From Nonomuraea deserti (GTDB lineage: Bacteria; Actinomycetota; Actinomycetes; Streptosporangiales; Streptosporangiaceae): a stretch of 64,000 nt of DNA. Positions 33,457-41,711 of the stretch are shown piece after piece. Numbering within the stretch: the first letter of the stretch is position 1; every line of letters begins with the position of its first letter. The position numbers were made by a program, and so were the translations under genes. Location of the stretch: NCBI RefSeq assembly GCF_004348685.1, contig NZ_SMKO01000001.1, forward strand, positions 1 through 64,000, given 5' to 3'. The notes under the pieces were generated by a model. That model made no database searches. It saw only the letters and a program-made list of their open reading frames with translations, and was not told the DNA's origin.

Positions 33457-34722
33457 GTGTCTGAGGACGACCGTACGCGGGCCATGCGCTCGCCGGGCGA
33501 CGGCCGCCCGCTGCCACCGCGGCCCAACGACGTCCCGCGCTCAGGGGGCGCCCCCGCGCACCGGTTCCCGTCGGGCGGGCCGGGCGCGCCCACCCACAAG
33601 CTTCCCGCCGCCTCCCAGATCCCCGAGCCGCCGCCGGGCCCGCCCGGGTCCGAGCCGCGCCGGTCGAGCGGGCGCGTGTACGGCAGGCAGCGCTCCGGCG
33701 GCGGGGGCGGTCCCGTCAGGCCGTTGAGGTCGAGGGGCGGGCAGGAGCCGAGGGAACCCCGCAAGAGGCCCTCGGGCAGGACGATCGCGAAGATCGTCGC
33801 GGGGCTCCTCGTCGCGCTGCTGGTCGCGGCCGTGGGCATGTTCTTCTGGATCGACTCGAGGCTGGCCGGCATCGACGACGTGCTCACCGACTACGAGGAC
33901 CGTCCCGCTGACGGTCCCGGCACCAACTGGCTGCTCGTCGGCTCCGACAGCCGCAAGGGGTTGTCGAAGTCCCAGCGCAGGAAGCTGGCCACCGGGCGCG
34001 CCGTCGGGCAGCGAACGGACTCGATGATGTTGTTGCACATCCCCGACACCGACGACCGGCCGACGCTGGTCAGCCTGCCGCGCGACCTGGCCGTCACCAT
34101 CTACGGCAAGCAGCGCGACAAGCTCAACGCCGCCTACAACGGCGGGCCGCAGCTGCTGGTCCGCACCATCGAGACGGTCACGGACCTGCGGATCGACAAC
34201 TACATGGAGATCGGGTTCGCCGGGTTCGTCGACATCGTGGACGCGGTGGGCGGGGTCGAGATGAACGTGACGGCCGCCGTGAACGACCCCAAGGCGGGGC
34301 TCAAGCTGAAGAAGGGCAGGCAGGTGCTCAACGGCGCCCAGGCTTTGGGCTACGTGCGCACCCGCAAGGGCGGCGCGCTGCCCGACTACGAGCGCACCAA
34401 GCGGCAGCGTCAGTTCCTCGCGGCGGTGGTGAAGAAGGCGGCCAGCCCGGGGGTGCTCATCAATCCGTTCACGTCGATCCCGCTGGCGATGAGCGCCACG
34501 GACGCGGTCACGGTCGACTCCGGCACCGGCGCCTTCGACCTGCTCTCGCTGGGGCTCGCCATGGGCGACAGCCCGGTGACGACGGTGGTGCCGTTCGGCG
34601 GCAACGAGACCCTCCCCAACGGCGGCGTGGCCGTCAAGTCGGACAGGCAGAAGGCGCTGGCGCTGTTCAACGCGCTGAAGGAGGACAAGCCCGTTCCCAA
34701 GAGCGTGATCGACGCCCGCTGA
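33457..34722 (+). CDS. LytR-CpsA-Psr (LCP) family cell-wall ligase
   Basis: 421 residues. A Pro/Gly-rich cytoplasmic N-terminus (about 1-105) is followed by one helix (IVAGLLVALLVAAVGMFFWI) and the LCP domain. Conserved features are LLVGSDSR, RTDSMMLLHI, SLPRDLAVTI, KLNAAYNGG (with Lys/Asn) and VGGVEMNV. LCP enzymes move polymers such as arabinogalactan or teichoic acids from polyprenyl lipids to peptidoglycan. GTG 33457 has GGGGAGAAGG upstream. No LytR_C domain is present. Confidence 0.92.
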   Translation: MSEDDRTRAMRSPGDGRPLPPRPNDVPRSGGAPAHRFPSGGPGAPTHKLPAASQIPEPPPGPPGSEPRRSSGRVYGRQRSGGGGGPVRPLRSRGGQEPREPRKRPSGRTIAKIVAGLLVALLVAAVGMFFWIDSRLAGIDDVLTDYEDRPADGPGTNWLLVGSDSRKGLSKSQRRKLATGRAVGQRTDSMMLLHIPDTDDRPTLVSLPRDLAVTIYGKQRDKLNAAYNGGPQLLVRTIETVTDLRIDNYMEIGFAGFVDIVDAVGGVEMNVTAAVNDPKAGLKLKKGRQVLNGAQALGYVRTRKGGALPDYERTKRQRQFLAAVVKKAASPGVLINPFTSIPLAMSATDAVTVDSGTGAFDLLSLGLAMGDSPVTTVVPFGGNETLPNGGVAVKSDRQKALALFNALKEDKPVPKSVIDAR

Positions 34723-34733
34723 TCCCGTGGCCG

Positions 34734-35393
34734 TCAGCTGCCGCTGCCGCTGCTGGCGGCGGCAGCGGTCGCGGCACTGATGGCGGCCATCGTGGCCGCG
34801 TTGATGGCGGCGATGGCCTTGGCGACGGCGTCGGCCGTCCACGCGCCCTCGGAGATCTCCTTGATCCGCTGCTTGCTCGCTCCGGGGAAGGCCTTGCGGT
34901 CGAGGCCGGCCGCGTGCGCGATCGCGATCAGCACCGCCGTGCGGGCGTCGGGGGCGGCGCCCGCGAGCACGGCCGACACCCGCTCGCGCACGTCCGCCTC
35001 GACGCCGGGGTGCGCCTCCGGCCAGCGGGTGACGGGGAAGATGCCGAGGGCCCTGCCGCGCTCCTCGGCCAGCACGCCCGACTCCGCCAGCCTGGTCAGC
35101 AGGCGCTTGCGCAGCTTGCCCGACTGGATCCGCTGCACCCACCAGGCGGGCTTCCTGGCCTTGCCCTCGGTGGCGATGCGGGTCAGCGTGGCGTCCAGTT
35201 CCGCGTCGCCGAGCGGGCTCGGGTCGGTGACCGTCACCTTCTTGTCCGACAGGTCGAGGCGTCCGCCCACGGCCAGCTCGGCGAGGAGCGCGCCGGCGAG
35301 CGCGGAGTCGAGCTGCGTGGAGTTGATGAGCGGGGTGCCCTTGTCGTCCCGGTAGGCCAGCAGGAGGAATTCTTCGGCGATCGTCACAGTCAT
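34734..35393 (-). CDS. GPP34 (GOLPH3-like) family protein
   Basis: 219 residues. The start MTVTIAEEFLLLAYRDDKGTP and the blocks ALAGALLAELAVGGRL and RLLTRLAESGVLAEER match the bacterial GPP34 family, related to the eukaryotic phosphoinositide-binding Golgi protein GOLPH3. The C-terminus is Ala-rich and helical (AINAATMAAISAATAAAA). The bacterial function is poorly known; membrane association or secondary metabolism are both possible. ATG 35393. It is divergent from tenA. Confidence 0.88.
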   Translation of the reverse strand: MTVTIAEEFLLLAYRDDKGTPLINSTQLDSALAGALLAELAVGGRLDLSDKKVTVTDPSPLGDAELDATLTRIATEGKARKPAWWVQRIQSGKLRKRLLTRLAESGVLAEERGRALGIFPVTRWPEAHPGVEADVRERVSAVLAGAAPDARTAVLIAIAHAAGLDRKAFPGASKQRIKEISEGAWTADAVAKAIAAINAATMAAISAATAAAASSGSGS

Positions 35394-35417
35394 GTTTTCG
35401 ACACTAACCTCCCTGCC

Positions 35418-36023
35418 ATGAGCATTTCGGATAGGTTGCACGCCATCGGCCGCCCCTTGCTCCAGGCGCAGCTCGACCATCCCACGGTGACCGGGATCGG
35501 CCGCGGCGACCTGGCGGAACCGGTGTTCAGGTCGTGGCTGGAGCAGGACTACCTGTTCCTGCTGGACTATGTGCGGGTGTTCGCGCGGCTGGCCTGGCAG
35601 GCGCCCGACCCGCATCTGGGCGACCTGGTGGACCTGGCGCACGCGACTTACCACGACGAGCTGGACCTGCACAGGTCGTTGTCGGCGGAGTTCGGGGCCG
35701 ACTTGGAGGGCGCGGTGAAGGGGCCGGCGTGTGCGGCGTACACGGGGTTCCTGTTGGAGTCGGCGGCGTCGTACGGGGAGGGGCTGGCGGCGCTTTATCC
35801 GTGTATGTGGGGATATTCGACCCTCGGGCAGATATTGGCGAAGAATCCGCCTACTGAGCCGAGATATCGGGCCTGGGTGGACACGTACGCCGACCCCGGA
35901 TTCGCCGCGCTTGCCGTACGCATCGCCCAGATGATCGACGAGGCCGGCCCGGACCCGGTGCGGGCGGAGGCCATGTTCACCGAGGGCATGGCGCACGAGC
36001 TGGCCTTCTGGAGCGTGCCGTAG
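35418..36023 (+). CDS. tenA: TenA-family thiaminase II
   Basis: 201 residues, all-helical TenA/PQQC-like. The catalytic cysteine lies in ALYPCMWGYSTLG. Other conserved parts are the EQDYLFLLDYVR N-terminal motif, YHDELDLH and the C-terminal FTEGMAHELAFWS. It releases the pyrimidine HMP from degraded thiamine for salvage. The TPP riboswitch and permease at 39.6-41 kb fit the same pathway. ATG 35418. Confidence 0.9.
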   Translation: MSISDRLHAIGRPLLQAQLDHPTVTGIGRGDLAEPVFRSWLEQDYLFLLDYVRVFARLAWQAPDPHLGDLVDLAHATYHDELDLHRSLSAEFGADLEGAVKGPACAAYTGFLLESAASYGEGLAALYPCMWGYSTLGQILAKNPPTEPRYRAWVDTYADPGFAALAVRIAQMIDEAGPDPVRAEAMFTEGMAHELAFWSVP

Positions 36024-36042
36024 CGTCCACAGGCTGTGGACG
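36024..36042. promoter_or_regulatory. inverted pair of DnaA-box-like sites
   Basis: CGTCCACAG-G-CTGTGGACG is a perfect 9-1-9 palindrome directly after the tenA stop. Each arm holds GTCCACA, the core of the actinobacterial DnaA box. It may instead be a small terminator, since it sits at the gene end. Confidence 0.4.
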
Positions 36043-36069
36043 GCGTGGCGCGGACCGTACTCTGGTGAC

Positions 36070-36948
36070 ATGCCGGAACTTCCCGAAGTGGAGTCTCTCA
36101 CCCACTTCCTGCGCGAGCGGGCGGTGGGCCGCACGATTCTGGCGGTCGACGTGATCGGCTTCCAGGCGCTCAAGACGTTCGACCCGCCGGCCACGGCGCT
36201 CGGCGGGCTGAGCATCACCGGCGTGGCGAGGCACGGCAAGTTCCTCGACCTCGACTGCGACGGCCTGCACCTGATCATCCACCTGGCCAGGGCGGGATGG
36301 CTGCGCTGGCGCGACGACCTGTCGGGCGCCAAGCCCGTCCGTCCCGGCAAGGGGCCGCTCGCGGTGCGGGTCCGGCTCGCGCCCGACGACGAGGGCGCGG
36401 CGCCCGGCTTCGAGCTGACGGAGGCGGGCACCCAGAAGCGGCTCGCCGTCTATGTCACGAGAGATCCGGGCGAGGTCCCCGGCATCGCCGCGCTCGGCCC
36501 CGACCCCCTCGACCCGTCCTTCACGGTCGCCGCGCTCAAGCGCATCGTGGGCGGCAACCGCATGCAGATCAAAGGGCTGCTGCGCGACCAGAAGGTCATC
36601 GCGGGCATCGGCAACGCCTATTCCGACGAGGTGCTGCACGCGGCCAGGATGTCGCCGTTCAAGATCGCCGCGACGCTCACGGACACGCAGATCGCCGACC
36701 TGCACGAGGCCATCGTCACCACGCTCGGCGAAGCGGTCGAGCGGGCGCACGGGCTGGCCGCGAAGGACCTCAAGGCGGAGAAGAAGTCGGGGCTGCGGGT
36801 GCACAACCGCGCGGGACAGCCGTGCGACGTCTGCGGCGACACGATCCGCGAGGTGTCGTTCGCCGACTCGGCCCTGCAGTACTGCCCCACGTGCCAGACC
36901 GGCGGCAAGCCCCTCGCCGACCGCCGGCTGTCTCGTCTGTTGAAATAG
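36070..36948 (+). CDS. Fpg/Nei-family DNA glycosylase
   Basis: 292 residues. It starts PELPEVESL: Pro2 is the Schiff-base nucleophile after Met removal, and Glu3 is catalytic. Helix-two-turn-helix KGLLRDQKVIAGIGNAYSDEVLH and a C-terminal zinc finger (CDVCGD...CPTC) complete the family pattern. It excises oxidised bases and nicks the strand. The family has several paralogues in actinobacteria, so fpg (mutM) versus nei is not assigned. Confidence 0.92.
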   Translation: MPELPEVESLTHFLRERAVGRTILAVDVIGFQALKTFDPPATALGGLSITGVARHGKFLDLDCDGLHLIIHLARAGWLRWRDDLSGAKPVRPGKGPLAVRVRLAPDDEGAAPGFELTEAGTQKRLAVYVTRDPGEVPGIAALGPDPLDPSFTVAALKRIVGGNRMQIKGLLRDQKVIAGIGNAYSDEVLHAARMSPFKIAATLTDTQIADLHEAIVTTLGEAVERAHGLAAKDLKAEKKSGLRVHNRAGQPCDVCGDTIREVSFADSALQYCPTCQTGGKPLADRRLSRLLK

Positions 36949-36985
36949 CCCATCTGTTACGGCTGAAATAGCCCATCTGTCACGG
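36941..36985. repeat. 22-bp direct repeat across the glycosylase stop
   Basis: TGAAATAGCCCATCTGTTACGG at 36941-36962 repeats at 36964-36985 with one change. The first copy contains the TAG stop codon at 36946-36948. Confidence 0.85.
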
Positions 36986-37097
36986 CACAGCCGGCGTCAC
37001 CGCACGCGCCGACGCCGCCCGCCGTCTGTCATGGCCGGTCGTGAAGGCTCACGGGCTGGGCGCCGTGACGAGCGTGTTCTTGACCGGGTTCCGGGGT

Positions 37098-37112
37098 CGC
37101 GGGGACCCCGCG
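37098..37112 (-). terminator. hairpin after MFS gene
   Basis: CGCGGGG-A-CCCCGCG, perfect 7-bp arms just beyond the stop of the minus-strand MFS gene (37117). Confidence 0.5.
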
Positions 37113-37116
37113 GCGT

Positions 37117-38541
37117 TCAGCTGCCCGGCGACCCGGCGCACACAGGAACGCCGGGTTCCCGGTGGGGCCGCCTGGCGAGCAGGGCCGTCGCCGCGACGGC
37201 GCTCGCCAGGAGCGCGGCAACCAGCGGGACCGCCAGTGCCGTGCGCAGCGCGGTCATCCCGGCCTCCTGCGCGGTCGCGGTGCCGAGCGCGGCCACGTTG
37301 ACCGCCGTGACCATCGACACGCCCAGTGCGGCGCCGAACTGGAACGACGAGTTGATCAGCCCGCCGGCCAGTCCCTGCTCGCGGGCCGAGATCCCGTCCG
37401 TGGCCGTGATCATGAGCGGGCCGTAGGCGAAGGCGAACATCAGGGCGATCAGCACCATCGACGGCAACATCGCGGCGTAGGTCCAGTCCAGCCCGGCGCC
37501 CAGGAAGAGCACGTAGGCCAGCAGGCCCGACAGCAGGCCGCCGAGGATGACCTTGGCGTTGCCGTACCGGTTGACCAGCCACGGTGTGAGCGTCGGGGCG
37601 ATCACCACGTCGGCGGCGGCCGCCAGCAGGGCGAGCCCGGTCTGCATGGGTGACCAGCCGCGCAGCTCCTGCAGGTAGAGCGTGACCAGGAACTGGAAGC
37701 CGAAGAACGAGGCCGTGAGCAGGACGGCCATCACGTTGGCCCGGACCAGCGCTGCCGACCTGAAGATGCCGAGGCGGACCAGGGGGTGCGGGGAGCGGCG
37801 CTCGATGGCCACGAACGCCGCCAGCAACCCCAGGGCCGCGGCGAAGACCGCGAGCGTCAGCGGCAGGCCCTCGGACGGGCGCTCAAGGCGTACCACTCCA
37901 TAGACCAGCAGCATCATCGCGCCCGTCACGCTCGCCGCGCCCGCCACGTCGAAACCGCCGGCCGGGCGCTCGTCCGCGGGCGCCTCCTTGATCAGCAGGA
38001 TCGCGGCGAGCAGGACCACCAGAGACATCAGGACCGGCGCGAAGAAGACCCAGCGCCAGCCGAACGTGGTGAGCACCCCGCCGAACACCAGGCCGAGCGC
38101 GAAGCCGGCAGCGCCGGTGCTCCCGTAGATGATCAGGGCGCGGTTGCGGTCCCGGCCCTCGGGAAAGCCGGTGGTGATCAGCGACAGCCCCGCGGGCGTC
38201 ATGAAGCCGGCGGCCACGCCGGTGACGAACCTCGCCAGCAGCAGCACCCAGCCGTCGTTCGCCACCCCGCCGAGCCCGGAGAAGACCAGGAACACGCCCA
38301 GCCAGAGCAGGAACATGCGCCGCCGGCCCAGCAGGTCGGCCGCCCGGCCGCCGAGCAGCATGAAGCCGCCGTAGCCCAGCACGTAGGCGCTCACCACGCC
38401 GCTGAGCATGCTCGTGGACACCCCGAGATCGGCCCGGATGGCGGGCAGGGCGACGTTCAACATGGCGACGTCGATGCCCTCGAGAAAGATGGCCCCGCAA
38501 AGAACGATCAGTACGCCCCACGTACGAGCAGGGACAGGCAT
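37117..38541 (-). CDS. MFS drug transporter
   Basis: 474 residues with about 14 helices (DHA2/EmrB-QacA type). Motif A is present as GGRAADLLGRRRMF, and motif C-like glycine residues lie in GFALGLVFGGVL. The first helix has LDxAMxNVALP in the form EGIDVAMLNVALPAI. It exports drugs or metabolites with protons. ATG 38541 (MPVPART) has GGGGGG 5 bp upstream; an earlier ATG at 38568 is less likely. It is divergent from the HxlR regulator gene and probably controlled by it. Confidence 0.92.
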   Translation of the reverse strand: MPVPARTWGVLIVLCGAIFLEGIDVAMLNVALPAIRADLGVSTSMLSGVVSAYVLGYGGFMLLGGRAADLLGRRRMFLLWLGVFLVFSGLGGVANDGWVLLLARFVTGVAAGFMTPAGLSLITTGFPEGRDRNRALIIYGSTGAAGFALGLVFGGVLTTFGWRWVFFAPVLMSLVVLLAAILLIKEAPADERPAGGFDVAGAASVTGAMMLLVYGVVRLERPSEGLPLTLAVFAAALGLLAAFVAIERRSPHPLVRLGIFRSAALVRANVMAVLLTASFFGFQFLVTLYLQELRGWSPMQTGLALLAAAADVVIAPTLTPWLVNRYGNAKVILGGLLSGLLAYVLFLGAGLDWTYAAMLPSMVLIALMFAFAYGPLMITATDGISAREQGLAGGLINSSFQFGAALGVSMVTAVNVAALGTATAQEAGMTALRTALAVPLVAALLASAVAATALLARRPHREPGVPVCAGSPGS

Positions 38542-38551
38542 GACAACCCCC

Positions 38552-38589
38552 CGGTTACGGAAAAGCATGTTGGTTCCTTGTTGTAACCG
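38552..38589. promoter_or_regulatory. inverted repeat between MFS and hxlR genes
   Basis: CGGTTAC (38552-38558) and GTAACCG (38583-38589), perfect 7-bp arms with a 24-bp spacer, in the 76-bp divergent interval. It is a candidate operator for the HxlR protein acting on both promoters. Confidence 0.5.
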
Positions 38590-38617
38590 TCCACATCATT
38601 GGCCATCATGAGTTCTC

Positions 38618-39052
38618 ATGGAAGAAGGCACTTTCGAGTCACTCGGTTACTCCGCAGGCACCGTGGACGACGACTACGACGTGCGCCAGTGGGACACCCG
38701 TCAGGACTGCGAGGTGCGCCAGATCCTCGATCGCATCGCCGACAAGTGGTCGCTCCTCGTCATCGCCCTGCTCGACTGCAAAAGCCTGCGGTTCACCCAG
38801 CTCCGCCGGGAGATCGACGGCGTCAGCCAGCGCATGTTGAGCGTCACCCTGCGCCAGCTCGAACGCGACGGCCTGGTCAGCCGCACGGTCCACCCCGTCG
38901 TCCCGCCTCGGGTCGACTACGCGCTCACGCCGCTCGGCCGCACGCTGCACCAAACCATCAAGTCCCTGGTCACCTGGACCGAAGCGCACCAGGAGGAGAT
39001 CGCCCGCGCACGCGCCGCGTACGACGCGCGTACCGATGGCCTCACTTCGTGA
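38618..39052 (+). CDS. HxlR-family transcriptional regulator
   Basis: 144 residues. The HxlR winged helix begins at the conserved cysteine (RQDCEVRQILDRIADKWSLLVI), continues with RFTQLRREIDGVSQRMLSVTLRQLERDGLV and the wing VDYALTPLGRTL. The single cysteine at the start of the domain can act as a redox or electrophile sensor in this family. ATG 38618. It probably controls the divergent MFS gene. The last six codons are duplicated downstream as part of a 99-bp repeat. Confidence 0.9.
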   Translation: MEEGTFESLGYSAGTVDDDYDVRQWDTRQDCEVRQILDRIADKWSLLVIALLDCKSLRFTQLRREIDGVSQRMLSVTLRQLERDGLVSRTVHPVVPPRVDYALTPLGRTLHQTIKSLVTWTEAHQEEIARARAAYDARTDGLTS

Positions 39053-39238
39053 GGCGGGCTCGGTCGCCTGGTGCCGTCGCCTTCCCCCGTCGCTCCTACG
39101 TCGCTCCTCCTCCAGGCGACGGCACTCCCTCGCTGTGTTGATGGCCTCACTTCGTGAGGCGGGCTCGGTCGCCTGGTGCCGTCGCCTTCCCCCGTCGCTC
39201 CTACGTCGCTCCTCCTCCAGGCGACGGCACTCCCTCGC
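39035..39238. repeat. perfect 99-bp direct duplication
   Basis: Copies at 39035-39133 and 39140-39238 are identical and separated by TGTGTT. The first begins in the hxlR coding end and contains its stop. Each copy holds the hairpin CCTCAC-TTC-GTGAGG and long complementary arms (GTCGCCTGG with CCAGGCGAC; GTGCCGTCGC with GCGACGGCAC), so each can fold into a large stem. Confidence 0.95.
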
Positions 39239-39255
39239 CGGGAGATGATGGAGTC

Positions 39256-39579
39256 ATGACCGTTCCTGAGATCGAGCCGGGCGCCATCCCGGCAGACGCC
39301 TACCTCCTCGACGTCCGTGAGCAGGACGAATGGCGGGCGGGGCACGCCCGTGAGGCTGTGCACATCCCGATGACCCAGATCCAGGGCCGGGTCGACGAGG
39401 TGCCCGGCGACCGGACGATCTACGTCGTCTGCCGGGTGGGCGGCCGGTCGCTGCAGGTGGCGGCCTGGCTCAACCAACTCGGGCGCGACGCGGTCAATGT
39501 CGGGGGCGGCATGCAGTCGTGGGAGTCCGCCGGGCGTCCGCTGGTCAGCGAGACCGGGGAACGGCCCTTCGTGGCCTGA
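39256..39579 (+). CDS. single-domain rhodanese
   Basis: 107 residues. A rhodanese fold with YLLDVREQDEW, the HIPMTQI strand, and the catalytic Cys in the loop CRVGGRS. It transfers sulfur as a persulfide. ATG 39256 follows GATGGAG. It stands just upstream of the thiamine-related permease, and sulfur transfer is part of thiazole synthesis, but the link is only by position; generic rhodaneses are common. Confidence 0.9.
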   Translation: MTVPEIEPGAIPADAYLLDVREQDEWRAGHAREAVHIPMTQIQGRVDEVPGDRTIYVVCRVGGRSLQVAAWLNQLGRDAVNVGGGMQSWESAGRPLVSETGERPFVA

Positions 39580-39645
39580 GTTGATCGCCCCACTATGGCG
39601 GTTTTGCCGCCTTTGGGGCATCATGGGGGCGCCAACTATAGATCG

Positions 39646-39736
39646 TCGCGGGAGCTCGGGGTGCCGGGCTGAGAGGGCAGTTACAGAGCCGCTGCCGACC
39701 GCCTGAACCTGTCCGGGTAATGCCGGCGTAGGGAGT
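39646..39736 (+). promoter_or_regulatory. TPP riboswitch (THI element)
   Basis: The conserved thi-box parts are present in order: GGGGTGCCGGGCTGAGAG (CTGAGA at 39669-39674), then CCTGAACCTGTCCGGGTAATGCCGGCGTAGGGA ending near 39734 (given here as parts of the known consensus). The GGGAG ribosome site of the next gene is in its 3' strand, so TPP binding should hide it and block translation. Confidence 0.93.
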
Positions 39737-39741
39737 GTGCG

Positions 39742-41076
39742 ATGTCGCACGTCGCCGACGAAGTTCCGCTGACCCTCGACGGGCAGCCCCCCAAGACCCT
39801 GGGCGTGCTCGATCAGGGCGCGCTCTGGGCCAACCTCGGTGTCAGCCTCCTCGGCTTCTCGGGGGCGCTGCTGCTGCTCAACCCGACCGGCGACGCGCCG
39901 CTGAGCCTGGCCGCCGCACTGGTGGCGACGGTGGTCGGCAGCCTGATCGGCACGGCCATGGTGGGCCTGTCCGCCGTCCCCGGCACCCGCACGGGCCAGC
40001 CCGCGATGGTGCTGCTGCGCGGCCTGTTCGGGGCCAGAATCTCCTACGCGCCCACGGTGCTGAACATCGTGCAGATGCTCGGGTGGGGCGCTTTCGAGCT
40101 GTGGGTGATCGCCAAGGCCGCCACCGCGATCTTCGACGGGGTGGCGTACCCCGTGTGGGTGGTCCTGGCGGGCGTGCTGACCACCGCGCTCGCGATCTGG
40201 CCGCTCGGCGCGATCCGGCTGCTGCGGCGGTACGTCACCGTCGGCGTGATCGTGTCGATGATCTGGTTCACCTGGTTCTTCCTGTCCGAGACGCCCGCGC
40301 CCGCCGGCGGGTCGTGGACCGGGTTCGCCCCGGCCGTCGACTACGTGATCGCGTTGTCGGTGTCCTGGGTGCCGCTGGCCGCCGACTTCGCCCGGCACTC
40401 CCGCTCCGGGCGTGCGGCGTTCACCGGGATCGTCGGCGGCTACACGGTGGCCCAGGTGGCCTGCCTCGGGCTCGGCGTCTACGCCGTGGCCATCGTCGGC
40501 GCCGCCGCCGTGAACGCCGACAACACGGCCGTGTTCACCCCGTTCGTGGCCGCGCCGCTCGGAGCGCTGTTCTTCGGCATCCTGGTGCTGCGCGAGACCG
40601 ACCAGTCGTTCGCGAACGTCTACTCCACCACCATGTCGCTGCAGAACCTGATGCCGCGCGTCGACCGGCGGGTCATCTCCACCGCCATCGGCGTGTTCAC
40701 GGTGGTCATCGCCCTGGTCGTCGACGTCACCTCGTACGGCGCGTTCCTGGGCGTGATCGGGGCGGTGTTCGTGCCGATGTTCGCGGTGCTGGCCGTCGAC
40801 TATTTCGGGTTCGGCCGCTCCGACCGCTGGAACACCGGCGAGGACGCACCCTCGCGCTGGTCGATGCTGGTGCCGTGGGCGCTCGGCTTCGCCGCCTACT
40901 GGCTGACCACCTCGACGCCCACCATCGCCGCGTGGGACGGGTTCTGGGCGTCGGCCCGCGACGCCATCGGCTTCACCAGGCAACCGTGGATGAACGGCGC
41001 GCTCGGCGCGGCGGTGGTGGCGGCCCTCGTGACCGCGCTCATCGGCGTGCTGCGGAGGCGCGCTGTTCGACGTTGA
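39742..41076 (+). CDS. cytX: NCS1-family permease, putative HMP transporter CytX
   Basis: 444 residues with about 12 helices. NCS1 nucleobase-permease features include an N-terminal PPKTLGVLDQGALWANLGVSL segment and GARISYAPTVLNIVQMLGWGAFE. A TPP riboswitch ends 6 bp before ATG 39742, so the cargo is probably a thiamine precursor (HMP), as proposed for CytX. The 3' end overlaps ogt by 38 bp on the other strand. Confidence 0.88.
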   Translation: MSHVADEVPLTLDGQPPKTLGVLDQGALWANLGVSLLGFSGALLLLNPTGDAPLSLAAALVATVVGSLIGTAMVGLSAVPGTRTGQPAMVLLRGLFGARISYAPTVLNIVQMLGWGAFELWVIAKAATAIFDGVAYPVWVVLAGVLTTALAIWPLGAIRLLRRYVTVGVIVSMIWFTWFFLSETPAPAGGSWTGFAPAVDYVIALSVSWVPLAADFARHSRSGRAAFTGIVGGYTVAQVACLGLGVYAVAIVGAAAVNADNTAVFTPFVAAPLGALFFGILVLRETDQSFANVYSTTMSLQNLMPRVDRRVISTAIGVFTVVIALVVDVTSYGAFLGVIGAVFVPMFAVLAVDYFGFGRSDRWNTGEDAPSRWSMLVPWALGFAAYWLTTSTPTIAAWDGFWASARDAIGFTRQPWMNGALGAAVVAALVTALIGVLRRRAVRR

Positions 41077-41614
41077 GCAGGTGCTGCTTGGCGCTCGCGC
41101 CACCCGCGTAGTCGCCGAGCGCGCCGTCCTCGCGCACCACCCGGTGGCAGGGCACGATCACGCAGACGGGGTTGGAGGCCAGCGCGTTGCCGATCGCGCG
41201 CAGCGCGCGCGGCCTGCCGATGCTCTGGCCGATCTCCTCCAGCGTCGTGGTCGTGCCGTAGGGGACCGCCATGGTCTTCTGCAGCACCGACCGGGCGAAC
41301 GTGGTCGCCAGCGCCCAGTCGACCGGCGTGGCGAACGCGCGGAGCCGGCCGGAGAAATAGGCGTCCAGCTCCCTGCGCACCGGGTCGAGCCGGCGCGCGT
41401 CGGGCCCGATGAACGTGCCCACATGCCTGGTGACCAGCTCGAAGACGTCGTTTTCCGCCTCGAAGCTGCAGGCCGCGATGCCCTTGCCCGTCACGGCCAG
41501 CACCAGCCTGCCCACGGCGCCGTCGTAGGTGCCGAACGCGATGTCGGGCGGGGTCTCGCCGCGGTAGGTGCTGGAGGTCACCCGCAACAGGGCATCGAGA
41601 TCACCGCTCGCCAT
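41039..41614 (-). CDS. ogt: methylated-DNA--protein-cysteine methyltransferase
   Basis: 191 residues. The alkyl-acceptor Cys156 is in VPCHRVV. The helix-turn-helix before it includes YGTTTTLEEIGQSIG with RALRAIGNALASNP. It repairs O6-alkylguanine by taking the alkyl group, once per molecule. ATG 41614. The final 38 bp overlap the cytX gene tail-to-tail. No adaptive AraC-type Ada domain is fused. Confidence 0.93.
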   Translation of the reverse strand: MASGDLDALLRVTSSTYRGETPPDIAFGTYDGAVGRLVLAVTGKGIAACSFEAENDVFELVTRHVGTFIGPDARRLDPVRRELDAYFSGRLRAFATPVDWALATTFARSVLQKTMAVPYGTTTTLEEIGQSIGRPRALRAIGNALASNPVCVIVPCHRVVREDGALGDYAGGASAKQHLLNVEQRASAARR

Positions 41615-41711
41615 TCGCCCTCACCCTCCACACCCACCGAGAATCGCCGTGACCGCAGCGTATCGGACGGATCGCCCGACGCACCTACCAAGCCACGTGC
41701 ACTATGGAGGT

